Assembly (NCBI GenBank): GCA_021772985.1
Contig: JAJFKX010000012.1
Coordinates: 186,001 to 250,000 of the forward strand
Source: Gammaproteobacteria bacterium
Lineage (GTDB): Bacteria > Pseudomonadota > Gammaproteobacteria > Xanthomonadales > Wenzhouxiangellaceae
Length of the DNA: 64,000 bases
Direction: 5' to 3'
This document shows positions 45,833 through 54,587 of this stretch, one piece after another. A program made the translations under genes and the position numbers. How positions within the stretch are numbered: the first letter of the stretch is position 1; the number at the start of each line of letters is the position of its first letter. The notes under the pieces are model-generated. The model saw only the letters and a list, made by a program, of their open reading frames with translations, did no database searches and was not told the origin of the DNA.

Positions 45833-47590
45833 TCAGGGTGATTGATGTAAATTTCTATTAAGGCCCAACTTACGCCATCCCAGCACTGCCAACAAGCTAA
45901 CCAGCAAAGTTAATGCCCATGATCTTAGTGTAGGCACTTGTCTGGTTTCGAGAATTTGAGCTCTGCCAAATACTACGTAACTTTCACCCGAGTCATCCCC
46001 ATTAGGGTCGGCAAAAGAAGCACCAACTATGATGTCATCTACACCGTCACCGTTGAAGTCACCCGCGTTGCTTACTGAGGTGCCGGTATAGTCGTAGGTG
46101 TTAATGCCATGCATGATAAATCCGTTATCCCCGTTTAAGGTGCTTAGCTCGAACACTGAGCCAAATGGGGAAGGTGAGCTGTTACTACCAAAAATCACGT
46201 AGCTTTCACCTGAGTTTATGTCATTGGGGTCGGCGCGCAAAGCACCAATGAGCAGGTCAGCAATTCCATCACTGTTAATATCACCGGCGGCGCTGACCGA
46301 AATACCCGAGGCATCAGCGAACTCAACGCCGTTAATAAAAAAGCCGTTATTACTATCCAGAGCACTCAGTTCCAGTTCAGCAGCAAATGGAGCGGTATTG
46401 CCAAAAATCACATAGCTTTGGCCCGAGGCACCGCCATTGGGATCAGCTAGAAAAGCGCCGATGATCAAATCGTCCAAGCCGTCAGCATTGATATCACCTG
46501 CGCTACTGACAGAAAAGCCTGATAGGTCGCTATCTGCAATACCGTTTATGGTAAATCCGTTATTACCGTTTAGCGCACTAAGATCGAGCATGCCGGGAAA
46601 AGGGGAAGTGCTGCCAAATACAACATAAGTTACACCGGAGTTTTCACCATTGGTATCTGCATTCGAAGCACCGATGATGATGTCTCCCAAGCCATCACCA
46701 TTGATATCACCGGCTGTGCTCACTGAAGAACCTGAGCGATCAAAAGAATTTGTGCCGTTCAAAATGAACCCGTTGCTACCATCCAGGTCACTTAGCTCAA
46801 ATACCGCACCGAATGGTAAGGGTGTCATGCTATTGCCAAAAACCACATAAGTTTGGCCAGAGCTAATGTCGTTACCATTGGCAAAATCTGCGCCGATGAC
46901 AAGATCTTGCAGGCCATCACCATTAACGTCGCCTGCCGTGCTGACCGAGTCTCCAAAATTATCCGACAGGTTAATGCCGTTTAATGTAAACCCATTATTG
47001 CCATTTAAGGCACTGAGCTCGAGCACGCTCCCAAACGCAGTGCTGCTGTTGCCAAACACCACATAGCTTTGGCCGTTGTATTCAGCATTTGTGGCTCCGA
47101 TGATCAGGTCATCGACACCATCGCCATTGAAATCGCCCGCAGTGCTTGCCGATTCTCCTGAACGGTCATAATTGCTAACGCCGTTTAGAGTAAATCCGTT
47201 ACTGCCATTTAAGTCACTGAGCTCAAATACAGAGCTTGATGGTGAAGTTGTTCCAAAGACTACGTAACTTTCCCCTGATCGTTCACCATTAGGATCAGCA
47301 AAAAAAGCACCGATGATCAGATCATCCACCCCGTCACCGTTAATATCACCTGCTGCACTTACCAGGCTGCCTGAGTTATCACTAGGGTCAATGCCGTGTA
47401 AAACAAATCCGTTGCTGCCGTTCAAATCCGATAATTCCAAAACCTGTGCAGCAGTATTGCCAGTTCCCATTAACAGTGCACTGCCAATAGCCAGCGACAA
47501 ACAATTCCGGCGGGCTTTATAGGAGTTGGTGTTCTCGTATTGGGTGGTAATAGGTGAAATAATTTTTAGTCCCTTAATTTGAGTTGGCAT
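45833..47590 (-). CDS. FG-GAP repeat surface protein with IPTL-CTERM-like tail
   Basis: A 585-aa exported protein. After a signal peptide (about residues 28-47, LSLAIGSALLMGTGNTAAQ) come seven integrin-alpha/FG-GAP blades of about 70 residues, each starting ELSxLNGxNGF and containing DINGDGVDDLIIGA-type calcium loops and an SYVVFG strand. The C-terminus VPTLRSWALTLLVSLLAVLGWRKL is a variant of the IPTL-CTERM sorting signal, so the protein may be anchored or processed like such substrates. The start at 47590 is chosen for its AAAGGA site. Role is probably adhesion or binding at the surface. Confidence 0.82.
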   Translation of the reverse strand: MPTQIKGLKIISPITTQYENTNSYKARRNCLSLAIGSALLMGTGNTAAQVLELSDLNGSNGFVLHGIDPSDNSGSLVSAAGDINGDGVDDLIIGAFFADPNGERSGESYVVFGTTSPSSSVFELSDLNGSNGFTLNGVSNYDRSGESASTAGDFNGDGVDDLIIGATNAEYNGQSYVVFGNSSTAFGSVLELSALNGNNGFTLNGINLSDNFGDSVSTAGDVNGDGLQDLVIGADFANGNDISSGQTYVVFGNSMTPLPFGAVFELSDLDGSNGFILNGTNSFDRSGSSVSTAGDINGDGLGDIIIGASNADTNGENSGVTYVVFGSTSPFPGMLDLSALNGNNGFTINGIADSDLSGFSVSSAGDINADGLDDLIIGAFLADPNGGASGQSYVIFGNTAPFAAELELSALDSNNGFFINGVEFADASGISVSAAGDINSDGIADLLIGALRADPNDINSGESYVIFGSNSSPSPFGSVFELSTLNGDNGFIMHGINTYDYTGTSVSNAGDFNGDGVDDIIVGASFADPNGDDSGESYVVFGRAQILETRQVPTLRSWALTLLVSLLAVLGWRKLGLNRNLHQSP

Positions 47591-47998
47591 GTCCTTTACG
47601 CCTATTGGTAACACTAATTTAGTTGTATTCCAAGCTATGAATTTGTACCACAATTGTAGATGCTAGTGTCGTCTGTAATCAACTTTGCTTAATTATAATA
47701 GGATCGAAACATCCTATAACCCTTCATCGTTGTCCATAATTTATCAGCGGATTACATGTAGGAGCTGGCTTGCCTGCGACCGAGGTTAACTGTGACGTTG
47801 GGTCGCGCCCGAGGGCGCTCTTACAATCCATGTCGTTGTTATCCTTTCCGGATGTTATTGGCCAGACAGACATTGGTTAAACACTTATCACGTTGCAACC
47901 GCCTCGCTTGTGGCGCACCAGCAACCACTTAGCGGTACAATAACAGGCTGAGTAAAACAGTTGCCGAGCAGGCATTTAGAGACATTGAGAGATAGTTC
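47591..47998. other. Intergenic region with a REP element
   Basis: About 400 bp separates the FG-GAP gene from icmF (divergent). It holds a REP-like element (listed separately) and presumably both promoters. No reliable promoter or riboswitch pattern, in particular no cobalamin riboswitch, was recognised. Confidence 0.5.
47757..47825. repeat. REP-like inverted repeat
   Basis: Ends TGTAGGAGCTGGCTTG (47757 on) and GAGGGCGCTCTTACA (to 47825) form an imperfect palindrome with GTCGC/GCGAC near the centre. Same family as the elements near 44.2, 53.4 and 61.8 kb. Confidence 0.75.
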
Positions 47999-50900
47999 AT
48001 GAGCACCACTGCTTCCGATTTGGGAATCAAACGCGAAACCGAACAGGACAACCCGCTGAGGTTTGTCACTGCTGCCTCGTTATTCGATGGCCACGACGCA
48101 GCCATCAACATCATGCGCCGCTTGATCCAGGCGCAGGGTTGCGAGGTGGTGCATATGGGGCATAACCGTTCGGTGGATGATGTGGTGCGGGCCGCGATTC
48201 AGGAAGATGCTGATGCAATAGCCATCAGTTCTTACCAGGGCGGACATGTGGAGTATTTCAAATACATGGTGGATCGGCTGAAAGCATTGGATGCCAGCCA
48301 CATCAAGGTGTTCGGTGGTGGTGGTGGAACCATTACTCTGGATGAAATTCATGAGCTGCACGAATACGGTGTAGAACGCATCTATCACCCCGATGATGGC
48401 ATGAACATGGGGCTGGTCGAGATGATCGAAGACGTGGTTGAACGGGCAGAACAAGCCCGTCAGCTCGAATATGAACCTGACAGTGTTGAACGCGACGAAC
48501 ATAAAACTGTTGGCGCGATGATTTCCGCACTTGAAACCGGCAAGATCGACAACGATCGACTCATTAACCTGCGCAAACAATGGCAATTGGCGGCCGGGAA
48601 CACACCGGTGGTAGGCATTACCGGTACCGGTGGTGCAGGTAAATCATCGGTAACCGACGAGCTGTTGAACCACTTTTTACAGCACTTTCCAGAGATGCGC
48701 ATAGCGGTGTTGGCAGTTGATCCCACCCGCCGTAAAACCGGTGGTGCGTTACTGGGCGATCGTATCCGTATGAACAGCCTGCGTAATCCACGGGTGTATA
48801 TGCGTTCGATGGCCACCCGGCGTCAGCATCTGGCCACTTCGGAAATGCTGGGTGATGCCACCTTGTTTTTGAAATCACTGGGTTTTGATCTGGTGATTGT
48901 CGAGACTGCGGGGATTGGCCAGTCCGATTCGGAAATTGTCGATCTGGTGGATTTTCCGGTATATGTGATGACCTCCGATTACGGTGCGGCCAGCCAGCTG
49001 GAAAAAATCGATATGCTGGATTATGCCGAACTGGTGGTGCTCAACAAGTTCGACCGCAAAGGTGCCGAAGATGCGCTGCGCGATGTCAAAAAACAATGGA
49101 AACGCAACCGCCTGGCATTCACTATGGATGATGCTGAGGTGCCGGTGTACGCAACCATCGCCAGCCAGTTCAATGATCCGGGAATTACCTGGATGTTCAG
49201 TAACTTGTGCCGGTTACTTCGAGACAATTTAAAGCTGGATCAGGCCCAATGGTCACCGTTGGTCAACACCGACCAGAAAGAGCCCAAAGCGGTATCGCTG
49301 ATTCCTGGTGCGCGGATTCGTTATCTGGCGGAAATCGCAGAGCAGGGGCGTTCGATTAACCAGTCGATTGACACCATGGCAGAAAATGCCAGTCTGGCGC
49401 AAAGCTATTATGAAGCGCTGCAGGCTTTGGGTGACACAGAGTTGCCGGCACCATTGGCATTGTACTCACACACCAGTCATGCAGATGATGGCAGTATCAC
49501 TTTGCTGCGCCAGCGTTACAATCAGGCGCTCAATTCACTTTCACCGGATGCCGTTGAGCTGTTGCAGCAATGGCCGGCACGTGCTGAGGGTGTGGTTGCT
49601 GATCAATACACCTATACGGTGCGGGGCAAGGAAATCAAAGGTGACAACTATAAAGTCAGCCTCTCTGGCAACAAAATTCCCAAAATTGCACCACCCAAGT
49701 TCCGGGATTGGGGTGATTTGCTGAAGTTTTTGATGAAAGAAAACCTGCCCGGTTCTTACCCGTATACCGGTGGTGTGTTCCCTTATCGCCGTATCGGCGA
49801 AGATCCCACCCGGATGTTTGCCGGTGAAGGTATGCCGGAACGCACCAATAAGCGTTTTCATTATCTGTCAGCCGGGCAGCCCGCAGCGCGTTTATCCACG
49901 GCCTTCGATTCGGTGACCTTATATGGTGAAGACCCGCATGAGCGGCCGGATATTTACGGTAAGGTAGGTAATTCAGGCGTATCAATTTCCTGCCTGGATG
50001 ATATGAAGCGCTTGTATTCCGGCTTTGATCTGTGTCTGCCGACCACCTCGGTATCGATGACCATCAACGGCCCGGCGCCGATGCTGCTGGCAATGTTTAT
50101 GAATACCGCGGTCGATCAGCAGATCGAGAAGCACCTGAAAGAGCAGGGCCAGTGGGAAGCTGCTCAGAATAAAATAAAAGATATATTGAACAATGACTTG
50201 CCGCGTTATCGTCGGGATATACCTGAACATAACGAAGGTCTGGGATTGGGTTTACTGGGGGTGACCGGCGATCAATTGGTTGATGCTGAAACCTATAGCA
50301 CTATCAAGGCTAAAACGCTCACCAGTGTGCGCGGCACCGTGCAGGCTGACATTCTGAAGGAAGATCAGGCGCAGAACACCTGTATTTTCTCGACCGAGTT
50401 TGCCTTGAAGATGATGGGTGATATTCAGCAGTATTTTGTTGATAACGCAGTACGCAATTTCTATTCAGTTTCGATTTCCGGCTATCACATTGCCGAGGCC
50501 GGGGCCAACCCGATCAGCCAGTTGGCGTTTACCCTTTCGAATGGTTTTACCATTGTGGAATATTATCTGGCGCGGGGAATGCACATTGATGAGTTTGCAC
50601 CAAACCTGTCGTTTTTCTTTAGCAACGGCATGGACCCGGAATACACCGCTATCGGCCGGGTGGCGCGGCGCATCTGGGCGCGGGCGATGCGCGAGCGTTA
50701 TGGTGCGAACAAACGCAGTCAGATGCTGAAATACCATATCCAAACCTCCGGGCGTTCACTGCATGCGCAGGAAATCCAGTTCAACGATATCCGCACCACT
50801 CTGCAGGCGCTGTATGCCATTTTTGATAACTGCAACAGCCTGCATACCAATGCCTATGACGAGGCGATTACCACCCCAACCGAAGAAAGTGTGCGCCGGG

Positions 50901-51433
50901 CGGTGGCGATTCAGTTGATTATCAACCGTGAGATGGGCCTGAATTTCAATGAGAATCCCTGGCAGGGCAGTTTTATTGTTGATGAGTTAACCGACCTGGT
51001 GGAAGAAGCAGTGTATGCCGAGTTTGAACGGATCAGCGAACGCGGCGGTGTGCTGGGTGCCATGGATACCATGTATCAACGCGGCAAGATTCAGGATGAA
51101 TCGTTATTTTATGAAAGCAAGAAACACGATGGCAGTTTGCCGTTAATCGGTGTAAACACCTTCCTGCCGCCGAAAGGTCAGGAAGAGGAAACACCAGAGA
51201 TTGAATTGATCCGGGCCACCGAAGAAGAAAAGCAGGACCAGATTACCGGGGTAAGGAATTTCCAGAACCGGCATGAGGATAAAGCAGGGCAGGTGCTAGC
51301 AGAATTGCAGCAGGTAGCGAGGGACCGGGGGAATATATTTGAATCTTTGATGGAGGCGGTGAAGGTGGCTAGTTTGGGGCAGATTAGTGAGGCGCTTTAT
51401 GGGGTTGGGGGGGAGTACCGGAGGAATATGTGA
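47999..51433 (+). CDS. icmF: Fused isobutyryl-CoA mutase (IcmF)
   Basis: A 1144-aa adenosylcobalamin enzyme isomerising isobutyryl-CoA and n-butyryl-CoA. Domains in order: B12-binding domain (residues about 20-155, with [12 protein letters not shown] holding the cobalt-ligand His), a MeaI-type G-protein chaperone ([19 protein letters not shown]-loop, about 200-220, and [10 protein letters not shown]), a linker, and the mutase TIM barrel with its substrate-binding part ([18 protein letters not shown]; a Phe at the position where methylmalonyl-CoA mutases have Tyr). The chaperone protects the cofactor during loading. It would connect valine or fatty acid breakdown with succinyl-type metabolism. 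Start ATG follows a GAGAG site. Confidence 0.93.
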   Translation: MSTTASDLGIKRETEQDNPLRFVTAASLFDGHDAAINIMRRLIQAQGCEVVHMGHNRSVDDVVRAAIQEDADAIAISSYQGGHVEYFKYMVDRLKALDASHIKVFGGGGGTITLDEIHELHEYGVERIYHPDDGMNMGLVEMIEDVVERAEQARQLEYEPDSVERDEHKTVGAMISALETGKIDNDRLINLRKQWQLAAGNTPVVGITGTGGAGKSSVTDELLNHFLQHFPEMRIAVLAVDPTRRKTGGALLGDRIRMNSLRNPRVYMRSMATRRQHLATSEMLGDATLFLKSLGFDLVIVETAGIGQSDSEIVDLVDFPVYVMTSDYGAASQLEKIDMLDYAELVVLNKFDRKGAEDALRDVKKQWKRNRLAFTMDDAEVPVYATIASQFNDPGITWMFSNLCRLLRDNLKLDQAQWSPLVNTDQKEPKAVSLIPGARIRYLAEIAEQGRSINQSIDTMAENASLAQSYYEALQALGDTELPAPLALYSHTSHADDGSITLLRQRYNQALNSLSPDAVELLQQWPARAEGVVADQYTYTVRGKEIKGDNYKVSLSGNKIPKIAPPKFRDWGDLLKFLMKENLPGSYPYTGGVFPYRRIGEDPTRMFAGEGMPERTNKRFHYLSAGQPAARLSTAFDSVTLYGEDPHERPDIYGKVGNSGVSISCLDDMKRLYSGFDLCLPTTSVSMTINGPAPMLLAMFMNTAVDQQIEKHLKEQGQWEAAQNKIKDILNNDLPRYRRDIPEHNEGLGLGLLGVTGDQLVDAETYSTIKAKTLTSVRGTVQADILKEDQAQNTCIFSTEFALKMMGDIQQYFVDNAVRNFYSVSISGYHIAEAGANPISQLAFTLSNGFTIVEYYLARGMHIDEFAPNLSFFFSNGMDPEYTAIGRVARRIWARAMRERYGANKRSQMLKYHIQTSGRSLHAQEIQFNDIRTTLQALYAIFDNCNSLHTNAYDEAITTPTEESVRRAVAIQLIINREMGLNFNENPWQGSFIVDELTDLVEEAVYAEFERISERGGVLGAMDTMYQRGKIQDESLFYESKKHDGSLPLIGVNTFLPPKGQEEETPEIELIRATEEEKQDQITGVRNFQNRHEDKAGQVLAELQQVARDRGNIFESLMEAVKVASLGQISEALYGVGGEYRRNM

Positions 51434-51481
51434 TACATTGCTGTCGAGCTAGTTGGTTTTCTAAGGGTAAATTTAATAACA

Positions 51482-52228
51482 ATGCCTGGTTTATTTTTTA
51501 GCAATCAAAAAAAATTAAAAAAACATGACTGGTTACGAAATAAGCCTATAGCTCATAGAGGGTTGCACGATGGCGTGATTGTCTATGAAAATACAATAGA
51601 AGCATTTTCAAGGGCGATAAGTAAGCATTATCCTATCGAGCTAGATGTAAGACTCACTCGTGATAACCAAGTAATTGTTTTTCACGATGCGAGTTTAGAT
51701 AGATGGTTTGATTCTAAAAAGAAAATATGCAATTTGCGATTGAATGAATTAAAAGAATATAGCAATAATTATAAATATACTATCCCTACGTTAAAAGAGG
51801 TACTTTTGCATGTTGACGGAAAAGTTCCTGTGCTTATTGAGGTAAAAGATAGTGATAAGGTGGGTATTTTAGTAAAAGAAATACATAAATTGATTTATAG
51901 ATATAAGGGCGAATTAGCATTGCAGTCATTTTCATATAAAATTCTTAGAGAAATAAAATCATTAAATTTAAATATACCATATGGGTATTTATCTTCTGGC
52001 AAAGAATCAAAAGTAAAACCAATTTTTTTCTGCATGCGTGAATATTTAAAAATACTATTAATAAACCCTGTTTTTATAAGCTATAAGCACGATAAATTAG
52101 AAAAATGGTATAGCTTTGCGCTTAGAAAAAGGTACATAGTTATATTATGGACTATTAAAAGCAAAAATGATGCCTTAGCCGTGCCGAGTAAAGCAGATAA
52201 TTTTATCTTTGAGGGTTTCGGTATTTAA
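51482..52228 (+). CDS. Glycerophosphodiester phosphodiesterase, A+T-rich gene
   Basis: A 248-aa GDPD-fold protein without a signal peptide. The active-site residues are in place: His-Arg in AHRGLHDG, YENTIEAF, Glu and Asp in ELDVRLTRDNQVIVFHD, and LIEVKD. It would split glycerophosphodiesters into alcohol and glycerol-3-phosphate, or cleave a related phosphodiester. The gene and the next one are visibly poorer in G+C and use A/T-ending codons more than flanking icmF, which points to acquisition by transfer. No ribosome site is clear. Confidence 0.85.
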   Translation: MPGLFFSNQKKLKKHDWLRNKPIAHRGLHDGVIVYENTIEAFSRAISKHYPIELDVRLTRDNQVIVFHDASLDRWFDSKKKICNLRLNELKEYSNNYKYTIPTLKEVLLHVDGKVPVLIEVKDSDKVGILVKEIHKLIYRYKGELALQSFSYKILREIKSLNLNIPYGYLSSGKESKVKPIFFCMREYLKILLINPVFISYKHDKLEKWYSFALRKRYIVILWTIKSKNDALAVPSKADNFIFEGFGI

Positions 52229-52246
52229 AATTATAGGGAGTGACGC

Positions 52247-53104
52247 ATGTCAGCAATTTTGAATTCTATTATTGGAGCAGTATCAGCTGCAGTTGTTATT
52301 GCAGTTTTCAGATGGTTAGGTTTTGATTTTTTTCCAAAGCTTGTTTTTTTTATAAAATTAATCGGCTATTCAATATTAAGAATATTTGGCAGGAAGTTTA
52401 TTCTGCTTTATACTGACTGTGAAGGCTCTAGGACTGCTTCAAAGAAGGTTGCTAATAATATTTCAGGCAAGCGCGTAAAGTGTCTTGTGCTAACAAATCC
52501 TGAGCAATTTATAAATTATCCATTGTTTCCTTTTCTTGTAAAATCAATAATTATATTGATCACTAATGTGAGCCAGTTGAGTTCTGATAAGAATAAGAAA
52601 AATAAAATTCAACTTAAAGTCGCAGCATATTGTAAAAAAGGAGGGCGCCTGATACTTGGCCATGATGCAATATACTGGAGGACCTATAATAAGATATTTC
52701 AGGAATTGGCAGGTGGCGAGGTCACATCTTTTCACACTGTTGAAGGCGAGTTGATTCGCTATGTAAAGCTAACTGATGATATAGATGATGTTAATTTAGC
52801 AAAAAAAAGATTCATGAATAATGTTGGAGCCTTTGAGCAGCTTGATGACGGTTTTGCTTTAAGAGATAAAGAAGTATTGCTTTCTGGTAATTGGGCTGAT
52901 AATGTTAAATTTCTTTATGTTGCAAAAATAAGACATAATAGCCTGAAATATAAATATTACCCTGTAGTTACCATGAAAACTTTAGATAAAGGGAGTGTTT
53001 TTTGGGTAAATACCGGTGATAGTAGACCTGGTAATCCGCCTTTTCCAATATCAAGTCCGGACCCTGATTTTTTGAAGATGCTTACAAGTTTTATCGACTG
53101 GTAA
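52247..53104 (+). CDS. Membrane-anchored ThuA/GATase-like protein, A+T-rich gene
   Basis: A 285-aa protein with two N-terminal hydrophobic helices (about residues 4-22 and 28-48), then a globular domain. Its layout (LLYTDCEGSR, ILITNVSQLSSD, KVAAYCKKGGRLILGHDAIYW, and a closing GSVFWVNTGDSRPG) resembles ThuA-like or class I glutamine-amidotransferase-like folds, in which a GxGL-type loop follows a strand; the catalytic Cys of true amidotransferases is not evident. I cannot name a function. It starts 18 bp after the GDPD gene with an AGGGAG site, and shares its A+T-rich composition, so both form one cassette. Confidence 0.6.
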   Translation: MSAILNSIIGAVSAAVVIAVFRWLGFDFFPKLVFFIKLIGYSILRIFGRKFILLYTDCEGSRTASKKVANNISGKRVKCLVLTNPEQFINYPLFPFLVKSIIILITNVSQLSSDKNKKNKIQLKVAAYCKKGGRLILGHDAIYWRTYNKIFQELAGGEVTSFHTVEGELIRYVKLTDDIDDVNLAKKRFMNNVGAFEQLDDGFALRDKEVLLSGNWADNVKFLYVAKIRHNSLKYKYYPVVTMKTLDKGSVFWVNTGDSRPGNPPFPISSPDPDFLKMLTSFIDW

Positions 53105-53128
53105 TCCAGTGAGTGGTGCTGTATGGAA

Positions 53129-53158
53129 ATAGTCATGGACACCCATTATTCATCAAGA
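53129..53158 (+). repeat. 30-bp dispersed repeat, copy 1
   Basis: ATAGTCATGGACACCCATT begins a 30-bp sequence matching 26 of 30 positions of a second copy at 54558-54587, across the end of the second DUF885 gene. A degraded third piece (GGACAGCCATTATTTTA) follows about 70 bp later. Confidence 0.7.
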
Positions 53159-53384
53159 GATCAGAGCCAAACTTTTGAACCCCTGCAACCCCTGTATGGA
53201 CAGCCATTATTTTATTCTGAAACTCTCCAGGCCCTGGAATAGTCGATGGGAATAGAGCAGACAACCATAAAACCATCGCGCCTATAACCCTGGTAGATAA
53301 GATTTAGGTTGTTTCGGGTAATAGGCTTTTATCGATGATGCTCAGACACAGCGGGAGGCTGTGCAAAGGTTATTGCTGTAATGA

Positions 53385-53452
53385 TGTAGGAGCGGACCTG
53401 GCCGCGATCCAGCGCCACGCTATGTTATGTCGCACCCAGGTGCGCTCCTACA
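53385..53452. repeat. REP-like inverted repeat
   Basis: TGTAGGAGCGGACCTGG at the left and CCAGGTGCGCTCCTACA at the right form an imperfect inverted repeat with a spacer containing GCGATCC...GTCGC. Same family as the other TGTAGGAGC elements. Confidence 0.8.
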
Positions 53453-53473
53453 GATCAATTGCCGCTGTTGTTA

Positions 53474-54469
53474 TTACTGTATCAGCGTTGCAGACTGCTT
53501 TGAAATCCAGCCTTCCTGGCCTTGCGGGTCGCGGATCAGCATCCAGCCATTTTCGGTCTGCGCGACCACATCCACAATGTTGCCCGAGGCCAATGAAAAT
53601 TTGGTAGCAGTGCCGGTGGCCGGTGCTTGCAGCGCGTTCACTGAACCAACCGTGATGACCGCGCGTTGACCGCCGCTGCCTCCTGCTGGCGCCGCTGGTG
53701 TGGCTGCCGCTGCTGCGGGTTGTGCATTACCGTGACGCAGATATTGAGCCGGCGTTACCGAAATAACGTAATCCACCGACCTGTTGATCACTTCACGCAG
53801 GGCTTTTTCACGTGGTGTGTTTTTCCAGGTGCTTAGCCCGCCACCCAGTGCGCCGCCACCCCAATAGCCGCCGAGTGCACCACCGACGTTATAGTCACGG
53901 GCACGGCCTTCAACACTGGTCGCTGCCAGTATCCGGCTGGTGCGGGCATCGATAACGCGTAAATCAATCGCCATGTGAGCAGAGCTGGTGCCACCGGTCA
54001 CCGCGCCCAGTACCCTGCCGCCAAATCCGCCCAGCCCGCCTTGAGTGCCTCCGGCGTTGCCTTCAAATTCCGTCACGGCGGCAACAATCAATAGTTCTGC
54101 GCCTTCAATTTCGCCAATCGCTGCGGCTGTATCCTGACGGATTCGGCCGCTATCGCCCAGATCCTGTTCGTACAACACAACGTCAAGGCTGTCACGTTCC
54201 AACACGATATAACGGCCGGAGTTAACCAGGGCAGTGGTTAACATATCGGCCATTCCATCACCGATCTGGGGGTTGTACCAGCTACGGCTATCGGATGATT
54301 TGTTATCAAAGCGCGAGACCGCAATGCGTGCCTGAGGGCCGTCATAGGCCACTGCTCTGGCATCGTTTAGATCCTGCGCGGAGGCTGACGGGATTATGCT
54401 GGAAGGATAGGCTGCCAGTAACAATGAAATGCCGATCAGCAAGCCTGAAAATTTGATGAATAGCCGCAT
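53474..54469 (-). CDS. CsgG/HfaB-like exported protein with C-terminal SH3 domain
   Basis: A 331-aa protein. A signal peptide (about residues 1-31, ending SASA) has no lipobox Cys, unlike classical CsgG. The CsgG-like region (about 45-245) shows IAVSRFDNKSSDSRSWY, GDGMADMLTTALVNSGRYIVLERDSLD, EIEGAELLIVAAVTEF and VDLRVIDARTSRIL-type strands. A Gly/Ala/Pro-rich linker leads to a bacterial SH3-like domain (VNALQAPATGTATKFSLASG, GWMLIRDPQGQEGWI). It may form or support an outer-membrane or peptidoglycan-linked assembly. No curli subunit genes are nearby. Confidence 0.82.
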   Translation of the reverse strand: MRLFIKFSGLLIGISLLLAAYPSSIIPSASAQDLNDARAVAYDGPQARIAVSRFDNKSSDSRSWYNPQIGDGMADMLTTALVNSGRYIVLERDSLDVVLYEQDLGDSGRIRQDTAAAIGEIEGAELLIVAAVTEFEGNAGGTQGGLGGFGGRVLGAVTGGTSSAHMAIDLRVIDARTSRILAATSVEGRARDYNVGGALGGYWGGGALGGGLSTWKNTPREKALREVINRSVDYVISVTPAQYLRHGNAQPAAAAATPAAPAGGSGGQRAVITVGSVNALQAPATGTATKFSLASGNIVDVVAQTENGWMLIRDPQGQEGWISKQSATLIQ

Positions 54470-54557
54470 AGTTAGTTACCTCTCTGATTCAATATTCATT
54501 ATTCCCTGCAAATTATAAGGGAGAAATCTCGGGACACCCACTTCGTGGCCCCAGAAC

Positions 54558-54587
54558 ATAGTCATAGGCACCCATTATTTATCAAGG
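54558..54587 (+). repeat. 30-bp dispersed repeat, copy 2
   Basis: Partner of the sequence at 53129-53158, differing at four positions. Here it lies over the 3' end of the second DUF885 gene and includes its stop codon, so the repeat may have been carried along when that gene's downstream end was copied. Confidence 0.65.

Larger units (their letters stand above)
53105..53473. other. Intergenic region with repeats
   Basis: About 370 bp without a gene. It contains a 30-bp sequence at 53129-53158 that recurs at 54558-54587, and a REP-like element at 53385-53452. These may mark where the A+T-rich cassette joins the chromosome. Confidence 0.55.

Noticed and set aside
46218-47522. Series of + strand reading frames of about 65 codons at regular intervals opposite the FG-GAP gene
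   Set aside because: They repeat with the blade period of the minus-strand gene, have no ribosome sites and are shadows of the repeated DNA.
47654-47998. Search for a cobalamin riboswitch before icmF
   Set aside because: No B12-box-like conserved core could be found by eye, and the enzyme rather than B12 synthesis would be controlled.
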